A stretch of DNA of 64,000 nucleotides from JAHDHW01 sp965220465. Its GTDB lineage: Bacteria; Bacteroidota; Bacteroidia; Chitinophagales; Saprospiraceae. Positions 19,001 to 26,932 of this stretch are shown piece by piece. The stretch spans positions 372,001 through 436,000 of the forward strand of contig CBDCPZ010000025.1 in assembly GCA_965220465.1 (NCBI GenBank), written 5' to 3'. Numbering within the stretch: position 1 is the first letter of the stretch; the number at the start of each line of letters is the position of its first letter. The position numbers and the translations under genes are program-made. The notes under the pieces are model-generated. The model had not been told where the DNA came from and did no database searches. It saw only the letters and a list, made by a program, of their open reading frames with translations.

Positions 19001-20329
19001 AGCTTCCTGCTTTATGTTGCTGAGTCTTTTCAGTCTTTGGCAGAATCCAAAGATATCCGACTTATGGCATATGCCGAAACAGACAAACTGCAAATGGATT
19101 ATGATGAAGAAAAATTGAAGCAGGTAATATCCAATTTACTGTCAAATGCAGTAAAGTTTACGACTCCCAATGGAAAAGTAGTCTTGCATATCGCTGAGGT
19201 GGAGGCAGAAAAAGGCGATGATCTTACAAAAAAATTACAGATCAAAATAAAAGATAATGGTGTAGGAATCCCCGCTGATAAGTTACCCAATATTTTTGAT
19301 CGCTTTTACCAGGTGGACGATTCTTCTATTCGAAAAGGAGAAGGCACCGGTATTGGCTTGGCATTGACTAAAGAGTTGGTAAAACTAATGAACGGAGAGA
19401 TATCTGTGAGTAGTGAAGAAGGAAAAGGCAGCGAATTTAAAATATTGTTACCGATCACAAACAAAGCTCCGATGGTTACTAAATCCTATAAAAGAGAACC
19501 AGCGGTGCTTACTGAATCCATTCCAAAAGAAAGCAAAATCAAAGAATCTCCTGCAATTTCTTTAATAGACAGCAATGGTGATCAACCTATCTTGCTTATC
19601 ATCGAAGACAATCCCGATGTCATCACTTATATCAAAACCTGTCTGGAGGAAGAGTACACGATTGAAATGGCGACCAATGGCCAGGAAGGCATTGACAAAG
19701 CACTGGAGTTGGTTCCTGATATTATCATTAGTGATGTGATGATGCCTGAAAAGGATGGTTATGAGGTTTGTGCTGCTTTAAAAACGGACGAGCGCACCAG
19801 CCATATTCCAATCGTCTTATTAACTGCCAAAGCAACTACTGAGGACAAAATAGCGGGTTTGACGCAAGGTGCTGACGCTTATCTGACCAAGCCATTCAAC
19901 AAAGAAGAATTACTGGTTCGCCTGGAAAAACTTATTTCTTTGAGAAAACATTTACAAGAACGATATAGCCATTTCAATTTTGAAAAAAACAATAAAGAAT
20001 CTGTCCCTTCTAAAGAGGCTCTATTTCTTTCTAAAATTCATGAATTGGTTGAAGGCAATATCAGTGACGACAGCTTTGGTATTCCACAACTTTGCCGAGG
20101 TTTGGGCATGAGTCGTTCACAAATTTATCGCAAGCTAATTGCATTGACCGGTAAGTCCACTTCTCATTATATCAATTACATACGCCTTCATAAAGCTCAA
20201 GAGCTTTTAAAATCCAGTGATTTGAATGTATCCGAGGTTGCTTACGATGTTGGCTTCACAGATCCTTCTTATTTCACCCGTCTTTTCACCAAAGAATTTG
20301 GATATCCACCAAGTGAGGTGAAAGATTGA
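16007..20329 (+). CDS. Hybrid two-component sensor/response regulator (HTCS)
   Basis: A 1440-residue one-protein two-component system. A signal-anchor (about residues 14-40) leads into two beta-propeller sensor blocks with repeated FLWIGTQKGL- and LWIGT-type motifs (about 45-770). These are followed by a Y_Y_Y domain (about 795-880), a transmembrane helix (about 886-906), a HisKA with NITHEFRTPLTVI (His936), an HATPase with NLLSNAVKF, DNGVGI and GTGIGLAL, a receiver with IISDVMMPEKDG (Asp1243), and an AraC-type HTH at the C-terminus. It senses a periplasmic ligand, often a glycan, and directly regulates transcription. GTG 16007 is the only reasonable start before the signal segment. The likely target is the secreted beta-helix gene downstream; no SusC/SusD pair is nearby. 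Confidence 0.95.
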   Translation: MLTKKLFFDTNNCRSLFLTLLKGFFFLLLTTSNSLLPAQNYKFEHLTIADGLPENSAFSMIQDHLGFLWIGTQKGLVRYDGHDMVVYQPDSKDSTSLYGKHVTALHEDRLGNLWVGTLEGLNYFDRANESFTLYDFVLKDSTKFSSKKIVLIHEDKKGNVWVIRRAGGSSGLLHKLDKKTGAFRQYFQESENSIPDNLIYFLWNKFAAPNLSVFRVAPPFYEDSKGTIWMGTYGGGLKRYNTQTDSFIPYVHEPDNPNSISNDSIVSIFEDKAGQLWIGTVNGINSLDKDRKQFTRYQHDPDNIHSLASNLARVVWEDKRGLLWVSTSKGTDRLDPKTGQFTHFLHGSKYKNSLRFQLSFPIHEEENGTLWLLSFRPGRNIVNLHRYTPSTNTFIRFKAQSNAKEGIERGISLISHFVDRTGILYLGSWRGGLNSLDLSSRKFDAYYPEEGLNFLSFKPDQLTLKTAAKKSIKLRNELLVAVDQHGLLWVKDINKNTKLACLETALKDSNGFWWASVPGIGALLRLDFSSQEYTRFFVDPNDENSLYNNEIYQIIEDTNHQIWMVSSWGGGLNRFISLKEGFKRYNNKGDTSTLINDSVITLIEDKQGLFWLATDGHGISTFDPQTEKSNLVSKEYTVNWTLYEDSQQRFWAGTFADGLVQIDKSNGNILKQYTTKDGLSNNSVHAIIEDNNGNLWIRTEHGLSKFNPETETFKNFYEEDGLNVNWTNDIRLFHKSPSGEFFIQMGYGKPLNRFFPEKVIDDLFPPQIVFTDFQIMNNDQEEELQSPLKQDITVTNEIELSHFQNDVTFTFRALHYSRPEENTYAYKLEPYDTKWRYVGTNNTASYTNIDPGDYTFRVKAANYDGVWNEEGISMQLMINPPWWQTNLAYTIFVLAFLGLLYSLYRFQLNRRLAAAETSRLKELDSFKTKLYTNITHEFRTPLTVILGMVEQIKKKPEEAAKLIKRNGQNLLNLVNQMLDLSKLESGNLKLDLIQADIVSFLLYVAESFQSLAESKDIRLMAYAETDKLQMDYDEEKLKQVISNLLSNAVKFTTPNGKVVLHIAEVEAEKGDDLTKKLQIKIKDNGVGIPADKLPNIFDRFYQVDDSSIRKGEGTGIGLALTKELVKLMNGEISVSSEEGKGSEFKILLPITNKAPMVTKSYKREPAVLTESIPKESKIKESPAISLIDSNGDQPILLIIEDNPDVITYIKTCLEEEYTIEMATNGQEGIDKALELVPDIIISDVMMPEKDGYEVCAALKTDERTSHIPIVLLTAKATTEDKIAGLTQGADAYLTKPFNKEELLVRLEKLISLRKHLQERYSHFNFEKNNKESVPSKEALFLSKIHELVEGNISDDSFGIPQLCRGLGMSRSQIYRKLIALTGKSTSHYINYIRLHKAQELLKSSDLNVSEVAYDVGFTDPSYFTRLFTKEFGYPPSEVKD

Positions 20330-20387
20330 TTTAGAATTTATTGGATGCCATTCGGCGCCTTCATTATTTCCATTGATGAAAAAACGA

Positions 20388-20612
20388 AGCAAAAAAATCT
20401 AGACAAAATAAAAGCTCAACTCTCATCAGACACCCGCTCCAACGTATTTTGTCTTTCCATTCCCGCACTTTATACTTTATTCATAGAAACACTAGAATCT
20501 AATTTAACAAACAATAAATGAATTTATATGTGGAGGGAGCGGAATGGCAAAACATGAGGGTGCGGGTGACGGCCTGCGTGTTGAGCTTTTGTTTTGCCAA
20601 GAATTTTGCATA
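20388..20612. repeat. Imperfect inverted repeat in a gene-free stretch (20,330-20,941)
   Basis: The reverse complement of about 20,388-20,468 aligns with 20,536-20,612. Shared blocks in the same order are GGAATGG, GCGGGTG, GTTGAGCTTTT and TTTTG. The arms are about 75 bases with a spacer of about 65. The rest of the 600-base gap has no believable gene: an 80-codon frame at 20,518 overlaps the right arm and has no family features. Confidence 0.5.
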
Positions 20613-20637
20613 CTTTTTTTTGACTGAAAAAGTATGC
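20608..20637. other. Perfect 11-bp stem-loop next to the inverted repeat
   Basis: GCATACTTTTT and AAAAAGTATGC form an 11-bp stem around an 8-base loop. No T-run follows on the plus strand, so it is not a standard terminator for either side. Confidence 0.5.
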
Positions 20638-20941
20638 CGCCGGAGGCACATTGCTATAATCTTCAAAAAAACACATACCTTTTTGATTTATTCAAAAACA
20701 TTCTTCAAATCAATAAAAAATAAAAATGCAACATACAAAACACTGACAACCAACCACTAACATAAAATTCCTTCCCCAAAACTGCACTAATAATCCAAGC
20801 TTTTTTTTATCCTAAGCCTCAATAATCCAAGCCTTTATACAATCCGTCCAAGGCCAAAACCTGATCCTGCCCACATCTTTGGAGTATAATTTTTCAACAG
20901 CTTTTACTAAGCTAATTTTTAACCTCCAAAATAATTTAATA

Positions 20942-23863
20942 ATGAAACTTCAACATTTACTTTTAACCGCTTTGTTTCTTTTTACAATCAATGTGTCCAA
21001 TGCACAATCAGTAAAGAGACAAGCCTTAGAAAAAACCAATAGACAAGACATACGAGAAAAAAATGAACATTCGTTAAAAAAAATCGATACAGGCCAAAGC
21101 CTTCATCTTGAAGAAATAACCTTAGCAATGGGGTCACAAAGGTCTTCACTAAGCGTAGATCCTCCTGCGCCTAATTTAGTCATGGCGACCATTTATGTCA
21201 AATCTGATGCAACAGGCAACAATGATGGTACATCCTGGGAAAATGCATTCACGGATTTACAGGTTGCTTTGTCGACCGCCCCAATGGGCGACCAGATTTG
21301 GGTAGCAGCAGGCACCTATCAGCCGGGGAACTCAGATTCATCGACTTTTCATCTCAGCTACGATCTAGAGCTCTATGGTGGTTTTGCAGGAACAGAAAAC
21401 AGCATCGATGATAGAGATATTGAAAACAATCCGACCATTCTATCCGGAGACTTGAACGGCAACGATGTGGACGATGACTTCGAAACAAACCGGGAAGACA
21501 ATGTGCTAAACGTCATGCGCATTGAAAATACCGTAACAACGGCCACGGTCATAGATGGTTTTACAATACAAAACGGCCAGGCAGATGGTGATACTTTGAT
21601 ATTTACTGAGGTTCGGGGTGCAGGCGTGATGAGCTTTGGAGCGGCACAATTTTACAATTGTACATTCCAACAAAATTATGCGACCTATTATGGTGGTGGG
21701 CTTTACTTTAGGGATTCACTCAGTGCCGGAGGGAAAGTTACAAATTGCCGGTTTGAAAAAAACGAAAGCAGGGAAGAACGCGGTGGAGGGATAGTTGCTG
21801 TATACGTTTCAGGTGAAGGCATTGAAGTGAATAGTTGCCAATTTACGGACAACCGTGCCATTCGGGGTGGAGGAGCGTATTTTTTAAATTCACAGGTGAC
21901 CGTCAGTAATTCTGAATTTACAGATAATACTTCGGAAGAATATGGAGGCGCTATTTACAATTTTATGAGTGGTGAAAACGAATATTGTGAAATAAGCAAT
22001 TCTACTTTTACCAATAATACTTCGGAGGGAAGTGGAGGAGCTATTTACAATTATATTGATGGTGAAGACGAATATTTTGAAATTAGTAATTCTACTTTCA
22101 CCAATAATAGCTCGGATGGACGAGGAGGAGCTGTTAGAATTATTGTCTTTACGGATAATGCTACCTCCAATATTAACAATTGCACTTTTGAAAACAATGA
22201 AGCTAATGCCGGTGGCGCGGTTGCTTGGTCACAGGATGGAATGAACAATCACATTTCTTTTACAGGAAGTGATTTTCAAAATAACAACGCGATTGGTTCA
22301 GGCGCTGAAGGAGGAGCAATCTATTGTTATTTCCGTTCGGCTTCTACCATTAGTTCAGCAATAGTGGATGATTGTACTTTTACCAATAATTCATCAGCTC
22401 AAGACGGCGGTGCTATTTCAAATTTTATGCAGAATGAAGGACACATTTGTGAGGTCACCAACTCCACCTTTACAGAAAACAGAGCAATTGACTTAGGCTG
22501 GGGTGGAGCTATATACTCAGGAGATGTTGGAACCAATGACACGCTCAATGTAGAAAACTGTGTCTTTTCTTTAAACACAACTGAGAATGTAGGTGGTGGA
22601 GTTCAAGAGCAAACAACCGGAACCAATCATTATTCTTCCATCCACAATTGCCAATTCCTAAACAATCACGCTGATTATTATGGAGGGGGTTACCGCTTAC
22701 AAGGTACAGATTCCAACTTTCAATTAAAGATTGAAGATTGTCTTTTTGATGGGAACAATGCTATCGTTGATGGTGGTGGTTTTGAAATCGCTCAATATGA
22801 TCAAGCTCATTGTGATTTGGCAATTAGTAATACTATGTTCCAGAACAATACTTCTGGTAATCAAGGGGCTGGCCTCAATTTCTGGACCGACGATGATGCC
22901 ACTGCCGATATCTTCATTGAAAACGCTCATTTTGATGGTAACGAAAATGATGCATCCGGAGTTGCTGCAGAAGGCGCAGGTGGACTTACTCTCATCAATC
23001 TTGGAAGTGGTGTTGTCAAGATAGATATCAAATCTTCTGTTTTTGAGAATAATGTCAGTGAAGACGGAGCAGGAGCGATCCAACTACGTAAACCCTGGAT
23101 TTTTGCCGGTGATGTGGTCAGTATTGAAAACAGCCTGTTGACTAATAATAGCGGTGGAGATTACGCAGGAGGTATTGGCGTGGTGGGAGCTATTAATCTG
23201 TCAGTAAAAAGCACAACCATCGCTGACAACAACGGAGGTATCACCCTCAACGATGGCTTATTGGAATTGCAAAATACCATCCTGTATAACCCTGGGAGCA
23301 GTGATTTCATTTCAGCGGGCGTGTCTAGTGCTAACTCTCTCGGCGGAAATCTCGTGGGCGACATAACACTGACTGGAACTCTCAATGGTACTGATTTTGA
23401 AAGCGAAGATCCACTTTTTATTGGTTCAGGAGATTATCAGCTCACTGAAAATAGTCCAGGTGTAGATAAAGGAATTCTTACGGATGATGTTACGGATTTT
23501 GACCTTGAGGGAAATGCTCGGGTAAATGGTTGCCTCGATATTGGAGCCTACGAAAGTCCGTTCCTTGTAAGTAGTGAATGTATAACGTCAACGAAAGAAA
23601 TTTTAATTGACAACTCCATGCTGACTGTTTTTCCCAATCCAATTACAGACCAGCTCAACGTTCATTTAGAGAATGATTGGAAAGGGGAAGTGCAAATACA
23701 AATTGTAAATTTGTTGGGTCAAAATGTATACACTGCGAATATTGAAAAAAATATTTATGAAAGTAACTGGTCAATTAATACAAGCCATCTTTCCAAAGGT
23801 GTTTATCAGTTAATGATCTCAAATGGAAAGGAGATGGTAGTAGAAACTTTGACAAAACTTTAG
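20942..23863 (+). CDS. Secreted right-handed beta-helix protein with T9SS type A sorting domain
   Basis: About 973 residues from ATG 20942, chosen because it begins the signal peptide MKLQHLLLTALFLFTINVSNA; a frame opening 63 bases upstream at a TTG is less likely. After a short linker comes IYVKSDATGNNDGTSWENAF, typical of polymorphic outer-membrane/choice-of-anchor-type parallel beta-helices. About 15 coils follow with the recurring pattern NSTFTNN(T/S)SxxxGGAI. The C-terminus (about 80 residues, TVFPNPITDQLNVHLEN to GVYQLMISNGKEMVVETLTKL) is a type A T9SS sorting domain. It is likely an adhesin or polysaccharide-active surface protein, but no catalytic residues are recognisable. It lies downstream of the HTCS gene. 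Confidence 0.92.
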   Translation: MKLQHLLLTALFLFTINVSNAQSVKRQALEKTNRQDIREKNEHSLKKIDTGQSLHLEEITLAMGSQRSSLSVDPPAPNLVMATIYVKSDATGNNDGTSWENAFTDLQVALSTAPMGDQIWVAAGTYQPGNSDSSTFHLSYDLELYGGFAGTENSIDDRDIENNPTILSGDLNGNDVDDDFETNREDNVLNVMRIENTVTTATVIDGFTIQNGQADGDTLIFTEVRGAGVMSFGAAQFYNCTFQQNYATYYGGGLYFRDSLSAGGKVTNCRFEKNESREERGGGIVAVYVSGEGIEVNSCQFTDNRAIRGGGAYFLNSQVTVSNSEFTDNTSEEYGGAIYNFMSGENEYCEISNSTFTNNTSEGSGGAIYNYIDGEDEYFEISNSTFTNNSSDGRGGAVRIIVFTDNATSNINNCTFENNEANAGGAVAWSQDGMNNHISFTGSDFQNNNAIGSGAEGGAIYCYFRSASTISSAIVDDCTFTNNSSAQDGGAISNFMQNEGHICEVTNSTFTENRAIDLGWGGAIYSGDVGTNDTLNVENCVFSLNTTENVGGGVQEQTTGTNHYSSIHNCQFLNNHADYYGGGYRLQGTDSNFQLKIEDCLFDGNNAIVDGGGFEIAQYDQAHCDLAISNTMFQNNTSGNQGAGLNFWTDDDATADIFIENAHFDGNENDASGVAAEGAGGLTLINLGSGVVKIDIKSSVFENNVSEDGAGAIQLRKPWIFAGDVVSIENSLLTNNSGGDYAGGIGVVGAINLSVKSTTIADNNGGITLNDGLLELQNTILYNPGSSDFISAGVSSANSLGGNLVGDITLTGTLNGTDFESEDPLFIGSGDYQLTENSPGVDKGILTDDVTDFDLEGNARVNGCLDIGAYESPFLVSSECITSTKEILIDNSMLTVFPNPITDQLNVHLENDWKGEVQIQIVNLLGQNVYTANIEKNIYESNWSINTSHLSKGVYQLMISNGKEMVVETLTKL

Positions 23864-23931
23864 ATCCGCTAATTTGGAATAATGCTTTGTTGGATTTTTA
23901 TGGAAATCTGACAAAGCATTGTTTTTCTTCT

Positions 23932-24684
23932 TTAAAACACCTTTGGGATCAAAGCTTTCCGCTCTGTCGGATAATCTGGAAAATGGCTTTTATACCATCG
24001 ATGATGACTGATTGCTCTTGGGATCAAATTTGCTGCCGTCCAAATTGCAAAAGACAATGCCGGCAAACTCCAGGTCATCGCTGCGAAGCCTGACCATTGG
24101 ATAATTTCTCCAAAATGGTTCGCGCAGGAAATCCATTTAAACAATCCTCCTTTTGGTATTTTGTAGCCTTTTTCACTTCCTTCCCGCAAAGAGATCAAAA
24201 TATTATCGGATTGCTGGTTAATGATAAATCCTCCCCAAAACAATGTAAAACCTATCCAAAACCTCGCGTCGTACATCCAAGTGCTATCATAGTTTTTTAG
24301 GTGTCCAAAAAAATAGCCGTTGATAAAACCGTTACCGGAATTAAAAATAACAGCCATTAATACCACAGCAATCGGTATTTGTTTTCCAATCGTTTTTGTA
24401 CGAAAAGGAAAAATGAAAGAACGATTGACATAATGGATCATCCAACACATAAAGAAAAACCAGTTGATATCAGAACGGAGATCTCCCGAAAGAAAAAACC
24501 ATGCGAAACCAGCAAGCGACACCAGTTCCATCACCATCCAGCCCAAGCGATTGTCCATCAAAGGTCCCCAACCTTTTCGGGTATGCCGTCCATACGGTGC
24601 TGTCGTTTTAAACTGAAAAGGGAAAATAATCAGTGCCAGTCCAATCCATGCCCAAACCAAATAATTGAAAGTACTTTCGTCCAT
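23932..24684 (-). CDS. 3-oxo-5-alpha-steroid 4-dehydrogenase (steroid 5-alpha-reductase) family membrane protein
   Basis: A 250-residue integral membrane protein with five to seven hydrophobic helices. It carries the C-terminal domain of steroid 5-alpha-reductases: NQQSDNILISLR, then GYKIPKGGLFKWISCANHFGEI, and a terminal HRWYKSHFPDYPTERKALIPKVF-like segment. Family members reduce a conjugated double bond of an enone using NADPH, and the His/Glu-bearing NHFGE motif fits. The native substrate in bacteria is uncertain and may be a sterol- or polyprenyl-like lipid. A decayed fragment of a second copy lies at 15,723-15,930. It is convergent with the beta-helix gene. Confidence 0.9.
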   Translation of the reverse strand: MDESTFNYLVWAWIGLALIIFPFQFKTTAPYGRHTRKGWGPLMDNRLGWMVMELVSLAGFAWFFLSGDLRSDINWFFFMCWMIHYVNRSFIFPFRTKTIGKQIPIAVVLMAVIFNSGNGFINGYFFGHLKNYDSTWMYDARFWIGFTLFWGGFIINQQSDNILISLREGSEKGYKIPKGGLFKWISCANHFGEIIQWSGFAAMTWSLPALSFAIWTAANLIPRAISHHRWYKSHFPDYPTERKALIPKVF

Positions 24685-24767
24685 TATAAAACTTTACCTG
24701 GAAAATTGGGGCAAAATACATGAAATTTCATGAAGGTATCTTTTGCGGATATTTTTTTATAAAAAAG

Positions 24768-25922
24768 CTATTCCACTAAGCTTACTCCATCGCTGCATGC
24801 AACTTTAAAAGTGGTTAGTTTTTTACCAAACTTAAACTCATATTGCCGTTTTGCATGATCCTGAAAATAATCAACTTTCGAGCGATGAATCAAGTTGATC
24901 GTACAACCTCCAAAACCGCCTCCCATCATCCGGGCACCCAAAATATAATTTCCTTTTTGTGCCAATTGAACCAGAAAATCAAGCTCTTTACAACTCACTT
25001 CAAAAAGATCGCGCAAGCCTGCATGCCCTTCGTAAAGTAGCTTTCCAAATTTATCTAAATCATTTTGACGGATGGCTATTCCGGTGTCCAAAACGCGTTG
25101 ATTTTCCTGAACAACAAATTGACAACGTTTGAAAATAACCTCCGGAAATTCTTTTTTATGGGCGTTGAGCATTGCCATGCTTACGTCACGTAGACTAATG
25201 ATTTCCGGAAAATGTTTTTTTAAAATAGCTACTCCGGTATCACACTCCAATCTTCGCGTGTTATAGTCCGATGACGCCAACTCGTGTTTTATATTTGAAT
25301 CACAAAGTAACAGTAAATATTCTCCCAACTCTAAGTTAAAATAGGAATATTCCATCGTTCTGCAATCCAACTGAATAGCATGCCCCTGCTTTCCCATCAT
25401 ACTTGCAAACTGATCCATGATCCCACACTTTACGCCTGTAAAATGTTGTTCAGCAAGTTGAGCCGATTTGACCATTTGCAATTTTGGGATGTCCAGCTTA
25501 AAAAGGTAATTCAATCCATAAATCAAGCCGCATTCTAAAGCTGCAGAAGAAGACAATCCGCCACCGCTCGGGATATTTCCACTAAAAACACAATCAAATC
25601 CTTGCAATTTTTTTCCGAGTAAAAGCAATTCAGATACAACTCCCATCAGGTAATTTGGCCACCCTTTATTGAGCGGTTGGAAATTGGTAAGATCAAATTC
25701 AAAGGCTTGGTCTAAGTCCAAAGCGAATAAACGACATTGATTAGAAGTACCGTTCGAAGCCAATGCAAAAGCGATATATCGGTCAATTGCTGCAGGAAAA
25801 ACATAGCCTTCATTATAATCGGTATGTTCTCCAATGAGGTTGATACGACCAGGTGCCTTGATTACAATTGGTTCCTTGATATAAAGCTGATGAAACTTTT
25901 CAATTACTCGATTTCTTAGCAT
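24768..25922 (-). CDS. galK: Galactokinase
   Basis: A 384-residue GHMP kinase of normal length that phosphorylates galactose to galactose-1-phosphate. The galactokinase signature GRINLIGEHTDYNEGYV lies near residue 25. The ATP-binding loop PSGGGLSSSAALECG and the substrate segment KCGIMDQFASMMGKQG (catalytic Asp) follow, and the C-terminal GARMMGGGFGGCTINL closes the fold. It stands alone, without galT, galE or galM in view. It is divergent from the START-domain gene, with 114 bases between them. Confidence is high. Confidence 0.97.
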   Translation of the reverse strand: MLRNRVIEKFHQLYIKEPIVIKAPGRINLIGEHTDYNEGYVFPAAIDRYIAFALASNGTSNQCRLFALDLDQAFEFDLTNFQPLNKGWPNYLMGVVSELLLLGKKLQGFDCVFSGNIPSGGGLSSSAALECGLIYGLNYLFKLDIPKLQMVKSAQLAEQHFTGVKCGIMDQFASMMGKQGHAIQLDCRTMEYSYFNLELGEYLLLLCDSNIKHELASSDYNTRRLECDTGVAILKKHFPEIISLRDVSMAMLNAHKKEFPEVIFKRCQFVVQENQRVLDTGIAIRQNDLDKFGKLLYEGHAGLRDLFEVSCKELDFLVQLAQKGNYILGARMMGGGFGGCTINLIHRSKVDYFQDHAKRQYEFKFGKKLTTFKVACSDGVSLVE

Positions 25923-26036
25923 TTTTCAAAAATAATAAAATCGAATTTAAACTATAATCCAAATAGTAAAAATACCTCTAATGCGACTAAACAATCAATT
26001 ATTTTTTTTAGTTATAAATACAGAAAATATAAAACT

Positions 26037-26672
26037 ATGAGATTATTTCCGGCCTTCTGTTTATTGTTTACTTTTTCTTCGATCATTGCGCAAGAAAACT
26101 GGAAATTGCAAAAAGATAAAGACAATATAAAAGTTTACACAAAAAAAATGGAAGGCTATGACTTGAAAGCTTCAAAAGTAATAAGTGTACTGGAAACTAC
26201 CATTCCGCAATTAGTTGCAGTCCTGATGGATGCTGATAATTTTTATAAAGTTATACCCACTTCAAAAAGTTCGAAACTTTTAAAAAAATTTAGCGATAGC
26301 GAAAGAGTTTATTATGTGAGAACGGACGCGCCATGGCCTGCCAATGACCGAGACGGAATTTATTCGTTGAAATTTTCCCAGAATCCAAATTCCAAGGTCG
26401 TTTTAGTTACAATTGGCTGTTTACCGAATCTTATTCCAAAATCAGAAGGTTATGTCAGGGTTCCTGCCTCCGAAGGCTTCTGGCAGTTTACTTCTTTGAG
26501 CAAAGGAAAAGTAGAAGTCATTTATCAAAATGTTTCCGATCCTGGTGGAAGTGTTCCAGCCTGGTTGGCCAATTCAAGTGTTGTAGACATCCCATTTGAG
26601 ACGATTAAAAATCTAAAAGAACGAGTTGCTTTAGCTCAATACGAAGGGCAAAGTTTTTCTTTTTTAGAATAG
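26037..26672 (+). CDS. Exported START-domain lipid-binding-like protein
   Basis: A 211-residue protein with signal peptide (MRLFPAFCLLFTFSSIIAQE) and a START/SRPBCC domain over nearly its whole length. Recognisable pieces are NWKLQKDKDNIKVYTKKMEG, an early LMDADNFYKVIPTSK, RTDAPWPANDRDGIY (the typical P-W-P-x-x-x-R-D block) and DPGGSVPAWLANSSVVDIPFETIKNLK. Such bacterial START proteins bind hydrophobic ligands, but the ligand is not predictable. Its stop lies 4 bases before a 154-base heptamer repeat. No operon partner is seen. Confidence 0.88.
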   Translation: MRLFPAFCLLFTFSSIIAQENWKLQKDKDNIKVYTKKMEGYDLKASKVISVLETTIPQLVAVLMDADNFYKVIPTSKSSKLLKKFSDSERVYYVRTDAPWPANDRDGIYSLKFSQNPNSKVVLVTIGCLPNLIPKSEGYVRVPASEGFWQFTSLSKGKVEVIYQNVSDPGGSVPAWLANSSVVDIPFETIKNLKERVALAQYEGQSFSFLE

Positions 26673-26676
26673 TAAT

Positions 26677-26830
26677 GTGGTTTGTGGTTTGTGGTTTGTG
26701 GTTTGTGGTTTGTGGTTTGTGGTTTGTGGTTTGTGGTTTGTGGTTTGTGGTTTGTGGTTTGTGGTTTGTGGTTTGTGGTTTGTGGTTTGTGGTTTGTGGT
26801 TTGTGGTTTGTGGTTTGTGGTTTGTGGTTT
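26677..26830. repeat. 22 perfect tandem copies of a 7-bp unit (GTGGTTT)
   Basis: The unit GTGGTTT repeats exactly 22 times without a mismatch over 154 bases. Because 7 is not a multiple of 3, every frame stays open, giving shadow frames of VVCGLWF or PQTTNHK repeats. It lies between the convergent ends of the START and Ric genes, so it does not change either reading frame. Confidence 0.98.
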
Positions 26831-26873
26831 AAAAAAAACATTGAACTTCAAACTTCAAACTTTGAATTCAAAC

Positions 26874-26901
26874 AAAAAAAGCCCCGCCAGGCAGAGCTTT
26901 T
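26874..26901 (-). terminator. Rho-independent terminator after the Ric gene
   Basis: On the minus strand GCTCTGC-CTG-GCGGGGC forms a 7-bp stem (two G-U pairs) followed by a run of seven T, beginning about 36 bases after the Ric stop. A weaker T4 on the other side could stop plus-strand transcripts. Confidence 0.75.
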
Positions 26902-26932
26902 CGATTTTAAAAATTGGTTTTTCAAACGAACA

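Noticed and set aside
20518..20760. 80-codon ORF before the beta-helix gene
   Set aside because: It overlaps the inverted repeat and hairpin and has no family-like features.
24379..24723. 114-codon plus-strand ORF opposite the steroid-reductase-like gene
   Set aside because: Antisense shadow with no domain; the minus-strand protein is family-like along its whole length.
26677..26830. Phase-variation switch based on the heptamer array
   Set aside because: The array is outside both neighbouring coding regions and between converging 3' ends, so copy changes cannot alter a frame or a promoter spacer.
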